Origin: Flavobacterium terrisoli
GTDB lineage: Bacteria > Bacteroidota > Bacteroidia > Flavobacteriales > Flavobacteriaceae
Direction of reading: 5' to 3'
DNA length: 64,000 bases
Assembly: GCF_030167905.1 (NCBI RefSeq)
Contig: NZ_JARGNA010000001.1
Span: 403,444-467,443 of the forward strand
Shown here: one piece after another, positions 1-9,436 of the stretch
How positions within the stretch are numbered: the first letter of the stretch is position 1
Layout: each line of letters begins with the position of its first letter
Notes under the pieces: generated by a model
Database searches by the model: none
Seen by the model: only the letters and a program-made list of their open reading frames with translations
What the model was told of the DNA's origin: nothing
Translations under genes and position numbers: made by a program

Positions 1-168
1 ATTTGAGGTCATGAACAATGCGTACTGATTGAAATGTGCTGCATCGCTAAAAATTAATTGAAGATTTCCTGCTAAGTGACCCGCTAAAAACAAGCATAAA
101 AATAAACCTGTAAGAGCCATCCAATATTTTTTTGCTAAGGATGACTTTAAAAGTGCAGATTTTGCCAT
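1..168 (-). CDS. sdhC: Succinate dehydrogenase cytochrome b subunit, N-terminal part (runs off the window)
   Basis: The 56 visible codons start MAKSALLKSSLAKKYWMALT and continue into a hydrophobic helix with LAGHLAGNLQ. This resembles the first transmembrane helix of the Bacteroidetes single-subunit cytochrome b558 of succinate dehydrogenase/fumarate reductase, where a His in this helix is a haem ligand. The protein would anchor the flavoprotein and iron-sulfur subunits in the inner membrane and pass electrons to menaquinone. The rest of the gene, and presumably sdhA and sdhB, lie beyond the left edge. A complete promoter lies upstream. The family call rests on the N-terminus alone. Confidence 0.8.
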   Translation of the reverse strand, partial: MAKSALLKSSLAKKYWMALTGLFLCLFLAGHLAGNLQLIFSDAAHFNQYALFMTSN

Positions 169-197
169 AATTGTGTGTATTGTTTAAAAAAATCACA

Positions 198-228
198 CAA
201 AAATACACCTATTTGGGATTAACTACAA
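198..228 (-). promoter_or_regulatory. Promoter of the sdhC operon
   Basis: Read on the minus strand there is TTG, a 20-nt spacer, then TATTTTTG, an exact match to the Bacteroidetes pattern TTG-N(17-23)-TAnnTTTG. The -7 box ends 29 nt before the sdhC ATG, leaving a leader of about 20-25 nt. Confidence 0.75.
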
Positions 229-327
229 CCTTTTCGTGGTAATTTATAATCAATTTAAAGTGAGATTAACAGTTGTTGATTGTCAACTACTTAAATGGCT
301 TTTTTAGGGCGAAAAAGATAAACAAAA

Positions 328-1194
328 CTACCTTACATAGCTCGGAATCAAGCCACGTAATCCCATATCTACCACATTTTCACCAATTGCAGGCTCATAT
401 TTTCCGTCAGCAGTAACTTCCTGCCACTCAAAACTGTGGTTGTTTGATAGTGATAATGTAATTACAATGTCATCTGTTTCGTTACCGTTGATAACCAAAT
501 TGGACGCGAATCTCCCGGTTACGACACAAGAACCTTGTGGAATTGGCGAGGTTGAAGCAATCGGATTTGGAACCGTAGTGGCTCCGGCCGGGGCTTGTCC
601 TGAGGTAGAATAAGGTTGGTCATTTAATCCAAATGCCCAATAGCCTTGTAATCTGTTTCCGTTTACCGGAAAAATATTATTACCGATATTGAAAGTAGAA
701 ATATAAGTGTTGTACCCGACAAAACTGGCTAAGGTTCCTGCATAATCAACACCGGCGCTCCGAACATTGATTTGGTAATTTTGATAGGATAGTGAAACGC
801 GCATCCATTCATAACTTCCGGCAGCCACTTGGCTCAAAGGAATTTTTAAAAAGGTTTCGCCTTCGGCTACAACTTTGGAACGACTAAAATCTATGGCATT
901 AGCACCACCAAGCGTGGTTTCAGGAGCATGATAAATAATGGTTCCCTGACCGATTTGAGTAAAGGCATTCGGAGCCAATTCCATATAATGGGCTGAAATA
1001 CCATTAAAAATAGGCGATTGAGCTGCATTTCCTGCCGGAACGGTTGAAGGCTGGCCTAAATTGTTAAGCCTTGCCTGATTTTCATCAAATTGGAATTTGA
1101 TAATTAGCATCGGCTCTTGCGGACTATCGCTGCTGCACGAAAAGAAGGGCAGTGCGGCGACGAAAAGAATTAAAATGATATATGCTTTCTTCAT
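328..1194 (-). CDS. Putative lipoprotein of unknown function
   Basis: The 288-residue protein begins with a lipoprotein signal peptide: a basic start, a hydrophobic stretch to about residue 18 and the lipobox FFSC with Cys20, followed by Ser-Ser-Asp. The mature part is rich in Asn, Gly, Ser and aromatic residues, alternates polar and hydrophobic positions as in beta-sandwich proteins, and has only one further Cys. It should be lipidated and held in the inner or outer membrane facing the periplasm or surface. I do not recognise a named domain; a distant resemblance to MbnP-like proteins was considered but is too weak. It lies 50 nt downstream of the ChaN-like gene on the same strand, so the two may be co-transcribed. 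Confidence 0.65.
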   Translation of the reverse strand: MKKAYIILILFVAALPFFSCSSDSPQEPMLIIKFQFDENQARLNNLGQPSTVPAGNAAQSPIFNGISAHYMELAPNAFTQIGQGTIIYHAPETTLGGANAIDFSRSKVVAEGETFLKIPLSQVAAGSYEWMRVSLSYQNYQINVRSAGVDYAGTLASFVGYNTYISTFNIGNNIFPVNGNRLQGYWAFGLNDQPYSTSGQAPAGATTVPNPIASTSPIPQGSCVVTGRFASNLVINGNETDDIVITLSLSNNHSFEWQEVTADGKYEPAIGENVVDMGLRGLIPSYVR

Positions 1195-1244
1195 TTGATT
1201 TTGATTTATTGATTGATTTGTTGATGATTTATGTTAAGACGATG

Positions 1245-2096
1245 TTAATGTGTTTTTGTTACATCTTCATCTATAACGAGAATATAGTCTGCTTTATTAT
1301 ACTCTTCGGGCATTATTTTTTCTAAATCTTTCTGTTCCAATGTGGCAATCGTAATGATTTCAAGATTTGGCGCGGTTTTTTTCAAATACCAACAAATGCC
1401 TTCAAAATTGTCTGAATGATAAGTACCGTTATAATGAATGAAGATACTTTCAGGTTTTAAATGTTGCTGTATAAAATAAGCCATCGTCGCATCTTTTATC
1501 GCCTGCGCTTTGGGCATATTTGGACTTGCATGATTACCCATCATTTTCATCATATTGACATAACCCGGTAAATTAGCATCGTAATCAATCGGTAACGGTG
1601 CCATCCACGATTTTTCTTCCGAAGTCAAAACTTCCAAAGCTTCAAATCCTTTTTTGGAAACCAATGACGCATACCTTCTCGGAATATTCGTAGCGATAAA
1701 TGGGAACATATTTTCCTTGGCAAAATCTACCAAAGGCTTGTAATCGGTTTTGTAATTAGGCCAAAGTCGCGCTGTAGAATCCAGTTGTTTCTGATTGATT
1801 TCGCCTTTCAGGTATTGGTCCAACTGTTTTTGGTTATCCGCTTCAATCATTTCTGCGCCAAGAACCAGCGGCTTTTTTTCGGCCAAATCTTTGGTCAGTT
1901 CCAATTGCAACCAATGCACCACCGAATTGTTGTGGTATTCACCAAATAAAACCACTTGGGACTTTGCAGCGGCTTTCAGGAGTTTGGCATAAGTGGTCTT
2001 TTTGCCTTTCTTATCAAAAAGCTGATATGGTTTTTTATCCTGAGCATTGAGTCCAAAACAAATTAGGAAAGCAAGAAGCAGCGAAACTTTTTTCAT
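1245..2096 (-). CDS. ChaN-like haem-binding/uptake protein (Tiki/ChaN superfamily)
   Basis: The 283-residue protein has a cleavable signal peptide ending in LNAQ at about residue 19. The superfamily hallmark follows: a beta strand into FGEYHNNS at 51-58 (the conserved G-E-x-H) and then GAEMIEADNQ at 80-89 with the conserved acidic pair. Campylobacter ChaN is an outer-membrane lipoprotein that binds haem as a dimer; related Tiki proteins are metalloproteases, so the biochemical role is not settled. This copy lacks a lipobox Cys and is probably periplasmic. It is transcribed away from a Crp/Fnr-type regulator, with an unknown lipoprotein gene downstream. A role in haem or iron handling is inference from family membership. 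Confidence 0.75.
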   Translation of the reverse strand: MKKVSLLLAFLICFGLNAQDKKPYQLFDKKGKKTTYAKLLKAAAKSQVVLFGEYHNNSVVHWLQLELTKDLAEKKPLVLGAEMIEADNQKQLDQYLKGEINQKQLDSTARLWPNYKTDYKPLVDFAKENMFPFIATNIPRRYASLVSKKGFEALEVLTSEEKSWMAPLPIDYDANLPGYVNMMKMMGNHASPNMPKAQAIKDATMAYFIQQHLKPESIFIHYNGTYHSDNFEGICWYLKKTAPNLEIITIATLEQKDLEKIMPEEYNKADYILVIDEDVTKTH

Positions 2097-2159
2097 AGCG
2101 TTAATTTTCCCTAAAATTATTCATTAATCACAGAATAAAAAAATGTGCCCAAAAAAGAA

Positions 2160-2167
2160 TATTTTTG
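2160..2167 (+). promoter_or_regulatory. Promoter -7 box of the Crp/Fnr regulator
   Basis: TATTTTTG matches TAnnTTTG exactly and ends 12 nt before the ATG at 2180. It overlaps an in-frame TTG at 2165, which argues against that longer start. No clear -33 TTG is seen. Confidence 0.55.
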
Positions 2168-2179
2168 TTCGTGATACTT

Positions 2180-2776
2180 ATGAAAACTCCAAACGACAAC
2201 ACCCCTTTTTTAGATTATTTGCGTCATTTTATCCATGATGCCGATACTCATTTAGAGCAATCGCTTCTTGATATTGCCGGGAGTTTCAAAGTGCTACATT
2301 TGAAAAAAAACCAACTCTTAGTCGATGAAAACCAGGTTTGTCCTTATTTCTGTTATGTGGAAAGCGGGATTCTCCAACACGCTATTTTAGTGGAAGACGA
2401 AGAAAAAACGACTTATCTGGCGCTGCGCAATTCGGTTACGTCTTCACTGAACAGTTTTCTCAATAAAGTTCCGTCACGAAAGAGTGTCAAAGCTTTGGTG
2501 GATTGCCAACTTTGGGTCACTGATTTGGAAACCTTCAAGAATTTACAGGCTAATAATAAAGCGTTCAGGCAGTTTTACCACAATCTGATTGAAAGACAAA
2601 TCATGCTTATCGATGACTATCGCATTGACTTGCTGACCTTAACACCTGAAGAACGGTATAAGAAATTATTGGTGACTGAACCCAAATTACTTCAGGAAGT
2701 ACCATTGCATTACTTAGCTTCTTTTCTCGGCATTTCGAATCGACACATGAGCCGAATCCGAAAAAACATCGGCTAA
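2180..2776 (+). CDS. Crp/Fnr-family transcriptional regulator
   Basis: The 198-residue protein has the two-part layout of the family: an N-terminal cyclic-nucleotide-binding-like beta barrel (about residues 20-125, with CYFCYVESGIL typical of the fold) and a C-terminal winged helix. The last 25 residues, VPLHYLASFLGISNRHMSRI and following, form the recognition helix-turn-helix. No Fnr-type cysteine cluster is present, so a redox iron-sulfur sensor is unlikely. Flavobacterial members of this subgroup are usually local regulators of unknown ligand. It is divergent from the ChaN-like gene, which is its most obvious candidate target. The start at 2180 is chosen because the alternative upstream start lies in the promoter box. 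Confidence 0.8.
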   Translation: MKTPNDNTPFLDYLRHFIHDADTHLEQSLLDIAGSFKVLHLKKNQLLVDENQVCPYFCYVESGILQHAILVEDEEKTTYLALRNSVTSSLNSFLNKVPSRKSVKALVDCQLWVTDLETFKNLQANNKAFRQFYHNLIERQIMLIDDYRIDLLTLTPEERYKKLLVTEPKLLQEVPLHYLASFLGISNRHMSRIRKNIG

Positions 2777-2821
2777 TAAAAAATAACGCCATTTGGCTAC
2801 TTATTGCTTTGGACTAATCCG

Positions 2822-2829
2822 TAATTTTG
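2822..2829 (+). promoter_or_regulatory. Promoter -7 box of the aminopeptidase P gene
   Basis: TAATTTTG matches TAnnTTTG. It lies downstream of an in-frame start at 2793 and 41 nt before the ATG at 2871, supporting the latter. TTG triplets upstream are not at the usual spacing. Confidence 0.5.
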
Positions 2830-2870
2830 GTAAACTAAATCTAAGAAGTCTAACAATCCAAAAATCTAAT

Positions 2871-4163
2871 ATGAAATACCATCAAATAGACCGTCAATTG
2901 TTTGTTAAAAACAGAGCCAAATTCACGGCACAAATGAAACCCAACAGCGTTGCGGTGTTCAATTCCAATGACATTTATCCGGTTTCTGCCGACAGCACTT
3001 TGCCTTTTGCACAGCACAGGGATATTTTTTACTTATCGGGTGTTGACCAGGAAGAAAGCATCTTGTTGCTTTTCCCGGATGCGCCGTATGAGCATTTAAA
3101 AGAAATTTTATTCCTAAAGGAAACCAACGAACACATCGCAATCTGGGAGGGCGAGAAGCTGACCAAAGATCGCGCGTTTGAAGTATCCGGCATCAAATCG
3201 GTGATTTGGTTGCAGGATTTCCACAAGACATTGAAAGAAATCATGGCCTATTCCGATACGATTTATATCAATACCAATGAGCATTACCGCGCGGCAATTG
3301 AAACCGAAACCCGTGAAGCGCGTTTTGTAAAATGGTGGAAGGAAAATTATCCGGCGCACAAAGTCGAAAAATCAAACCCGATTTTACAAAGATTGCGTTC
3401 TATCAAAGAAAGCGAAGAACTCGATTTGATCCAAACCGCCTGTAACATTACCGAAAAAGGTTTCCGCAGGGTTTTGAATTTTACCAAACCCAACGTAATG
3501 GAATACGAAATCGAAGCCGAATTTGCCCACGAATTCCTCATCAACCGTTCCAAAGGTTTTGCTTACACGCCGATTATCGCTTCGGGAAATAATGCCAACG
3601 TTTTACACTATATCGAAAACAACCAGCAATGTAAAGCCGGTGATTTATTGCTGCTGGACGTTGGAGCCGAATATGCCAATTACTCGAGCGACATGACCAG
3701 AACGATTCCGGTTTCGGGGAAATTCAGTGACCGCCAAAAAGCCGTTTACAATGCGGTGTTGAATGTAAAAAACGAAGCGACAAAAATGTTGGTTCCGGGA
3801 ACGCTTTGGAAACAATACCATTTGGAAGTGGGAAAAATAATGACTTTTGAATTATTGAACTTAGGTCTAATCGACAAAGCCGATGTACAAAACGAAAACC
3901 CGGATTGGCCGGCGTATAAAAAATATTTTATGCACGGAACATCACACCATATGGGATTGGACACGCACGATTACGGTTTATTGCACGAACCAATGCAGGC
4001 GAATATGGTTTTCACTGTTGAACCGGGCATCTATATCCCGGCGGAAGGTTTTGGTATTCGTATTGAAGATGATGTGGTGATTCAGGAAAAAGGAGAAGCT
4101 TTCAACCTGATGAGAAATATTCCGATTGAAATGGATGAAATTGAGAGTTTGATGAATTCTTAA
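2871..4163 (+). CDS. pepP: Xaa-Pro aminopeptidase (aminopeptidase P, M24B)
   Basis: The 430-residue enzyme removes an N-terminal residue that precedes proline. It has the creatinase-like N-terminal domain (about 1-170) and the pita-bread catalytic domain. The five dinuclear-metal ligands are all present: Asp263 in LLLDVGAEY, Asp274 in YSSDMTRT, His359 in HGTSHHMG, Glu384 in FTVEPG and Glu399 in IRIEDD. There is no signal peptide, so it should act in the cytoplasm. Length matches the family (430-460). An in-frame start at 2793 would add 26 residues but lies upstream of the promoter box, and family members begin near MKYHQID. A strong terminator follows, so the gene is probably monocistronic. 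Confidence 0.9.
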   Translation: MKYHQIDRQLFVKNRAKFTAQMKPNSVAVFNSNDIYPVSADSTLPFAQHRDIFYLSGVDQEESILLLFPDAPYEHLKEILFLKETNEHIAIWEGEKLTKDRAFEVSGIKSVIWLQDFHKTLKEIMAYSDTIYINTNEHYRAAIETETREARFVKWWKENYPAHKVEKSNPILQRLRSIKESEELDLIQTACNITEKGFRRVLNFTKPNVMEYEIEAEFAHEFLINRSKGFAYTPIIASGNNANVLHYIENNQQCKAGDLLLLDVGAEYANYSSDMTRTIPVSGKFSDRQKAVYNAVLNVKNEATKMLVPGTLWKQYHLEVGKIMTFELLNLGLIDKADVQNENPDWPAYKKYFMHGTSHHMGLDTHDYGLLHEPMQANMVFTVEPGIYIPAEGFGIRIEDDVVIQEKGEAFNLMRNIPIEMDEIESLMNS

Positions 4164-4196
4164 TTGAGAGAATAGAAAATAGAACAAAGAATATAG

Positions 4197-4228
4197 ACGG
4201 CTCACGATGGTGGGTCGTTTTGTTTTTA
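4197..4228 (+). terminator. Intrinsic terminator of pepP
   Basis: ACGGCTCAC and GTGGGTCGT form a 9-bp stem with two G-U pairs and loop GATG, followed by TTTGTTTTT. It starts 33 nt after the stop codon. Confidence 0.7.
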
Positions 4229-4233
4229 TGCTA

Positions 4234-4295
4234 TTGTCATTCCGACTGAAAGGAGGAATCTCATTATGAGATGCTTCCTTCATCAGCATGACAAA
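4234..4295. repeat. Palindromic intergenic repeat of the GTCATTCC type
   Basis: The left arm begins TTGTCATTCCGACTGAAAGG and the right arm ends in GCATGACAAA. The arms are about 30 nt, meet at CTCAT/ATGAG and are imperfectly complementary. TGTCATTCC-type palindromes are scattered repeats in many Bacteroidetes and other genomes. It sits between two plus-strand genes just after a terminator, with no coding content of its own. I found no second copy in this window. Confidence 0.6.
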
Positions 4296-4355
4296 AGGCA
4301 ATGAAAAGAAAATATCAACAATCATTCGTGTATTACTTCGTCTGTCACTTTGCTC

Positions 4356-5189
4356 ATGTCGTGGCTAAACACTATTTTTGAACTGAAAACTGCGACTGTG
4401 ACTGCGACTAAACATATTACTTACAAAAACACCAAAATCTCCTATACCGACCAAGGCAAAGGCACGGCGGTAGTGTTATTGCATGGTTTTCTCGAAAACA
4501 AAACGATGTGGAAGGCTTTTGTACCGGAATTGTCCAAAAAGTATCGTGTCATTACTGTTGATTTGCTCGGCCACGGCGAAACGGAATGTCTTGGCTACGT
4601 TCACGCGATGGAAGACCAGGCGGATATGTTGTTTGCCTTATTGCTGACGCTTAAAATCAGAAAAGTGGTTCTCGTTGGGCATTCCATGGGTGGTTATGTC
4701 GCTCTGGCTTTCGCCGAATTGTATCCCGATCACATGAAAGGGTTGTTTCTGTTGAATTCGACATCACGCGCGGATAGTGACGAACGCCAAACGAATCGCG
4801 ACCGTGCGGTGGTGTGTGTCAAACAGAATTATGCGGCTTTTGTCAGTATGTCAATTGCCAACTTATTCAGCGAAGACAACCGCGAACGCTTGACCAACGA
4901 AATTGAAAAGGTAAAAGAACAAGCCTTGAAAACACCATTGCAGGGCATTGTTGCGGCTTTGGAAGGCATGAAAATCCGAAAAGACCGCGAAGTCATTCTG
5001 CATTTTGCGCCCTATCCGATGCAGTTGGTTTTGGGTCAAAAAGATGGTGTGCTGATTTACGAGGAAAACCTCGAGCAAATTGAAGGCACCAAAGTTGAAC
5101 TCACTACTTTCCCCGATGGACACATGAGCCACATTGAAAACGAAAAAGAATTAATGAAAGTATTGCTGAATTTTTTAAAGAAAGTCTAA
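4356..5189 (+). CDS. Alpha/beta-fold hydrolase
   Basis: The 277-residue protein has the full catalytic set: oxyanion motif HGFLEN at 43-48, nucleophile elbow GHSMGG with Ser110, acid Asp230 in GQKDGV, and His256 in GHMSHIEN. Spacing is that of small cytoplasmic esterases and acyl hydrolases of the MhpC/BioH type; the substrate cannot be read from sequence. The start is uncertain. The ATG at 4356 gives an unusual 20-residue extension before ITYKNTKISY, where the hydrolase fold begins, but no closer Met exists. The gene converges on the AddB-like gene and their ends overlap by 4 nt. Confidence 0.8.
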   Translation: MSWLNTIFELKTATVTATKHITYKNTKISYTDQGKGTAVVLLHGFLENKTMWKAFVPELSKKYRVITVDLLGHGETECLGYVHAMEDQADMLFALLLTLKIRKVVLVGHSMGGYVALAFAELYPDHMKGLFLLNSTSRADSDERQTNRDRAVVCVKQNYAAFVSMSIANLFSEDNRERLTNEIEKVKEQALKTPLQGIVAALEGMKIRKDREVILHFAPYPMQLVLGQKDGVLIYEENLEQIEGTKVELTTFPDGHMSHIENEKELMKVLLNFLKKV

Positions 5190-7942
5190 TTGGTTTTTTC
5201 TTCGAAAGCCGTTTCCATATTAAAAATCTCACCAAGCAAAATCACAATCTGTTCCAGATAAGCTTCCATGATTTCAGGGGTAACGATTTCAGTTGCTTCT
5301 TTTTCGGGTTTGAAGTTAAACGGCAAAAATCCGGATTTCAGATTTTTAAACGAAATGATTCCGGCTTCGATGTCGCGGCCGTTGGCTTGTTCCTCAAACA
5401 TAAAAGCATACGCCAGAATCTGGATGATTTTATCGTTTTTGATATCCTCGGTCAAACCGTTCCAGTCTTTTAACGTGACACTTTTTTGCTCAACTTTTCC
5501 CGTTTTATAATCGATGATCCTGATTCTTCTGTTGCGGATTTCAATTCGATCAACATTTCCTTTAATCAACACCGGAAAGGGCAAACGCGCATCTTCTAAA
5601 GCTCTTTCAAAGGTTTCTTCCAAAGCAATAATCTGCACTTCATCCCCATTTTCCAAAGCTTCCAATTCGAGCTTGAGGAAATTATACACATTCCGTTTAG
5701 CCACTTCAAAAGCCAACAGGTTTCTACCTTTTTTGATTTCGCCTTCTTTGTAAACCAATTTGAATTGGTTCAACACTTCGTCGTCTATCTTTTTGAAACA
5801 ACCATCAATATCGGCTTTTGTTAGAATTCTTCCAATAAACGGTTTGTACAATTCTTCTAAAGCGCCGTGAATAATCGTTCCCAAAGTATTGACCGCAATA
5901 TTTTCTTCGACTTCATCGGTTTCCGAAATGCGCAAAACTCTTTGAAAATAAAACTGAATCGGATTTCGGATATAGGTTGTCAATGACGAAGGTGAAAAGC
6001 CATTGGTGGCAATTTCGTTCAGGCGGGCCAAAATGCTTTCCGTTTTTGGAACGACTATCGGTTGGTGTGCAATATTCGGCACATCGGGATTGTAATACTG
6101 AAAAGTTAAGTTGTGATTTGGTTGTTTTTCCACTTCCAACTGGGTAATGAAGCGGCTTTTTTCACCAGCATCAAAACCATCGCTGTCCGCATTGTAAATC
6201 AGGTAAATGTTTTTGGCGCGTTGGAGCAAATGATAAAAGTGATAGGTGTAAATCGCATCTTTTTCTTTGTAGGTTGGCAAACCCAATTCGCGTTTGACAT
6301 CATACGGAATAAACGAATTGGTACTTTTTCCGGCCGGAAATTTACCTTCGTTGACCGAGGTAATGATTACGGTTTCAAAATCGAGCACACGGCTTTCCAA
6401 AACACCCATAATCTGTAAACCGTCTAACGGTTCGCCTTCAAAAGAAACTTCGGCCACATCGATTACCTGTTTGTAAATGGCATGTAGCGTTTTGATGTCG
6501 TCTATGTTTTGGTGTTCGCCAAAATAGGAAATCATCTTGTTGATGACTTTATAGACCGAATAGACAAAGGCATTGGTTATTTTTTCCTCTTCGTTGTCAT
6601 AACTCAGATTGGCTTTGATTTGGAGTAAAATTTGTGACAGGTTTTCGAGAACGGAAACCGAATTGGTGTCCCATTTTTGGAATAACATTTGGAACAACAT
6701 ATTGTATTCGGCGTGTAATTCTTCCAGTTTTTTATGCGTGATAAAAGTGTAATTGTTTTTGTTGATTCGGTTGACCAATTCGCTGCAGTTCACATAAGGC
6801 TCAATCAACGGATGCGTCAATATATCGAGCACATCTTTATAATACATCACATAATTAACCGGGTTTCTGGACAAAGCATTGGAATGTAACTTGAACAATT
6901 TAGCAATTAGCAATTGCGCCGGATTGTTTTTGCTCGAAAAACCCATGGTGACATTCAGTGCGTCAACGGTATTGGGTAAGGAATGCAACACCGGCAGCAA
7001 TAAATTTTCTTCGCCTAAAACGACCGCAACATTTTGCAGGTTGGCCTTGTTTTCGGCGATGTGTTTTTCGATAATACTTCCGGTGATTTTGGCTTGCCCA
7101 ATCGATTTGGAAGTCGCAATCACCTGAATGTTCTTGGCTTCGGTAAAATCGTTGACAATCCATTCGTAAGGATGGGTTTTGTAGTAAATCCAATCTGATT
7201 TGAATTGCCGTTGGAACAAACCGGCATCGTGAAAAGTGTCATTGAGCAAAGTAGCATCGATATCCCAATAGATTTTGGCTTTGTCCATCGCCAGTAAATG
7301 CTGGATGATTTTTTCTTCGGCCTGGTTGAGCGCGTTGAAACCGGCGAAGAGGAATAGGTTATTGTTATGCTCCGAAAAGTAATTCAGATTTTCAACGGCT
7401 TCACGATAAATCAAACCTTGGTAACCGATGCCTTTATTGAGCAGATAGTCATATAAAGCCTGATAATATTCAGGCAGTTTTTTCCAGAAAATTAAATAGT
7501 TTTCAATGAGCTCGGTGCGTTTTTCGATATCAACGGCCCAATGTTCAATCTCCTTGATGTTTTCAAGGTATTTCAGGACATGATTTGGGTCTAATAAATA
7601 ACGATCAATTTCATTAAAATCCTGTAGTAAAGTTTTGGCCCAATTGGCAAACGTATCGAAGGAATCCGGCTCTTTTTCAGTCAAAGAAAGATAAACACTG
7701 TAAAACTCAAAAAGCAATTCGACACTATCAATCGAGCGAATGCCCGCAACATCCTGGATAAAATCTTCTATGCTGATAATTTCGGGTGCGAAGATGTTAT
7801 TGGGAATTGATTTCTTTAGTTCATCCAGCAAAAAAACTTTGGCTCTTTTGTTGGGCAAAATCACCACCAAGTCCAATAGATTATCAGAATGGTTTTTTAA
7901 GATTTCCTGTACGAGTTGGTAAAGAAATGTTGGCTTTGGCAT
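5186..7942 (-). CDS. AddB-like helicase/PD-(D/E)XK exonuclease subunit
   Basis: The 918-residue protein looks like the Bacteroidetes counterpart of AddB, partner of the UvrD-type subunit encoded 2.9 kb upstream on the same strand. The N-terminus is a degenerate helicase fold (LVVILPNKRAKVFLLDEL). The C-terminus has the nuclease domain, with FSPSSLTTYIRNPIQFYF near residue 660 and the catalytic core GNVDRIEI...DYKTGK near residue 800. Firmicute AddB has a cluster Cys at the N of RNP, followed by three Cys near the C-terminus; here these are absent, so no Fe-S cluster is expected. The pair would process DNA double-strand ends for RecA loading. No promoter was identified. Confidence 0.82.
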   Translation of the reverse strand: MPKPTFLYQLVQEILKNHSDNLLDLVVILPNKRAKVFLLDELKKSIPNNIFAPEIISIEDFIQDVAGIRSIDSVELLFEFYSVYLSLTEKEPDSFDTFANWAKTLLQDFNEIDRYLLDPNHVLKYLENIKEIEHWAVDIEKRTELIENYLIFWKKLPEYYQALYDYLLNKGIGYQGLIYREAVENLNYFSEHNNNLFLFAGFNALNQAEEKIIQHLLAMDKAKIYWDIDATLLNDTFHDAGLFQRQFKSDWIYYKTHPYEWIVNDFTEAKNIQVIATSKSIGQAKITGSIIEKHIAENKANLQNVAVVLGEENLLLPVLHSLPNTVDALNVTMGFSSKNNPAQLLIAKLFKLHSNALSRNPVNYVMYYKDVLDILTHPLIEPYVNCSELVNRINKNNYTFITHKKLEELHAEYNMLFQMLFQKWDTNSVSVLENLSQILLQIKANLSYDNEEEKITNAFVYSVYKVINKMISYFGEHQNIDDIKTLHAIYKQVIDVAEVSFEGEPLDGLQIMGVLESRVLDFETVIITSVNEGKFPAGKSTNSFIPYDVKRELGLPTYKEKDAIYTYHFYHLLQRAKNIYLIYNADSDGFDAGEKSRFITQLEVEKQPNHNLTFQYYNPDVPNIAHQPIVVPKTESILARLNEIATNGFSPSSLTTYIRNPIQFYFQRVLRISETDEVEENIAVNTLGTIIHGALEELYKPFIGRILTKADIDGCFKKIDDEVLNQFKLVYKEGEIKKGRNLLAFEVAKRNVYNFLKLELEALENGDEVQIIALEETFERALEDARLPFPVLIKGNVDRIEIRNRRIRIIDYKTGKVEQKSVTLKDWNGLTEDIKNDKIIQILAYAFMFEEQANGRDIEAGIISFKNLKSGFLPFNFKPEKEATEIVTPEIMEAYLEQIVILLGEIFNMETAFEEKTN

Positions 7943-7953
7943 TCTATAAAAAT

Positions 7954-7984
7954 AAAAAAACGCTCCGAATTTCGGAGCGTTTTT
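7954..7984 (-). terminator. Intrinsic terminator of the OmpA-family gene
   Basis: CGCTCCGAA and TTCGGAGCG form a perfect 9-bp stem with T-runs on both sides, so it can stop transcription in either direction. It lies 22 nt after the OmpA-family stop codon and 12 nt before the AddB-like start. Confidence 0.85.
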
Positions 7985-8005
7985 TAGAAATATTTTGAGA
8001 AGAAA

Positions 8006-9400
8006 TTATTTTACTAATTTCACTTCAACTCTTCTGTTGTTAGCTTTACCAGCTTTAGTTTTGTTAGTATCGATTGGTTTAGACTCACCGAAACCAGCTG
8101 AAGACAATCTTGAAGAGGCAACACCGTTTTCAATTAAATAATTTTTAACGGCAGCAGCTCTGTTTTCAGAAAGTGTTTGGTTAGCAGCATCTTTACCATC
8201 GCTATCTGTGTGACCTTCAATTGAGAAGTTAGAGTTTGGATACTCTTTCAAGATTGCTACGATAGCTTGTAATACTGGGTAAGTTTGTTGTTGGAATGTA
8301 GCTTTACCGCTATCGAATAAGATAGTTTTAGCATAGTCATTCAATCTTTTGATAGCTTCTTCAGTAACTTCTGGACAACCATTGTTTGCCGCAGTACCAG
8401 CTACATCTGGACATCTGTCATCTTTATCTAAAACTTTGTCACCATCTCTATCTGGCCAAGGACATCCACCATTTTCTTTAGGACCTTTAACGTCTTTACA
8501 TTTGTCTTCTTTGTCTTGAACTCCGTCACCGTCAGTATCAGGACAACCACCAAATTGTTGTAAACCAGCTACTTCTGGACAAGCATCAACATTGTCAGCG
8601 ATTTTATCACCGTCAGTATCAGGACATCCGTTATATTCAGCAGGACCAGCGATTTCTGGACAAGAATCTTTGCTATCTTCAATACCATCAGCGTCAGTAT
8701 CAGGACAACCTTTGAATTGTTTTAAACCAGCAACTTCCGGACAAGCGTCGTCTTTGTCATAAATTCCGTCACCATCTTTGTCAGAACCTCCAAATTTGAA
8801 AGTAAGACCTGCAAAGTGTTGAACGTGAGAAGGGTAGTCTTCACGCACATCTTCGAAAGAATGTTTGTATGTAGAACGCCAAGATAAACCTAAGTTTTCG
8901 TTAAACCAAAAAGTTAAACCTAAACCTGCGTTAACATTTCCAGCACTGATATCATCACCAATCCAAGTATAACCTCCACCAACGTGAATAGATGGGTCGA
9001 TTTTTTTAGATCCAATTAAATTCATCATGCTGTAGTTGATCGCTCCATCAGCAGCGTAATAGTTTAAATCTCCAGGATTTACTACTTCGTATGGTCCATC
9101 ACCAACTCTTGGCAATACATACTTAGTGATTTTGTTGATAGAACCTGTAATTCCGAAAGAGAAATTACCACCAACGTTTCTAGATACGGTTAAATAAGAT
9201 ACTGAAGGCAAGATGTTCCAGTTGTCTTTAGCATTGAAAAACTGAGAGAACTGATCTTCTAATTTTGATGCAGCACTAAATCTGGTGTCTACTGCGTTCA
9301 TACCAAAGGAGATTGCCCAAGGGTTGTTAGTGTCTTGAGCCTGAGAGCTTAAACCAGCTAACATTAGCATAGCAACGAATAATTTGTTAAGATGTTTCAT
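8006..9400 (-). CDS. OmpA-family outer-membrane protein with thrombospondin type 3 repeats
   Basis: The 464-residue protein has a signal peptide ([20 protein letters not shown], cut after AQA), an N-terminal beta-barrel domain to about residue 220, five calcium-binding thrombospondin type 3 repeats (DxDGDGI-type loops with CPE/CPD, about 222-345), and a C-terminal OmpA domain. The latter shows the peptidoglycan-binding motif IEGHTDSDG...LSENRAAAV and NNRRVEVKL. It should tie the outer membrane to peptidoglycan and is probably abundant, since it has a near-ideal promoter and a strong terminator. An in-frame start at 9439 falls inside the promoter -7 box, so 9400 is used. Confidence 0.92.
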   Translation of the reverse strand: MKHLNKLFVAMLMLAGLSSQAQDTNNPWAISFGMNAVDTRFSAASKLEDQFSQFFNAKDNWNILPSVSYLTVSRNVGGNFSFGITGSINKITKYVLPRVGDGPYEVVNPGDLNYYAADGAINYSMMNLIGSKKIDPSIHVGGGYTWIGDDISAGNVNAGLGLTFWFNENLGLSWRSTYKHSFEDVREDYPSHVQHFAGLTFKFGGSDKDGDGIYDKDDACPEVAGLKQFKGCPDTDADGIEDSKDSCPEIAGPAEYNGCPDTDGDKIADNVDACPEVAGLQQFGGCPDTDGDGVQDKEDKCKDVKGPKENGGCPWPDRDGDKVLDKDDRCPDVAGTAANNGCPEVTEEAIKRLNDYAKTILFDSGKATFQQQTYPVLQAIVAILKEYPNSNFSIEGHTDSDGKDAANQTLSENRAAAVKNYLIENGVASSRLSSAGFGESKPIDTNKTKAGKANNRRVEVKLVK

Positions 9401-9436
9401 ACTTAAATTGATTAGATTATAATAATTATAATAGAA

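Noticed and set aside
2165..2179. Upstream TTG start for the Crp/Fnr regulator
   Set aside because: It falls inside the -7 promoter box, so it would not be transcribed as a start codon.
3978..4325. A 115-codon minus-strand frame over the end of pepP and the palindromic repeat
   Set aside because: It is antisense to conserved pepP codons and includes a terminator and a repeat; no family resemblance.
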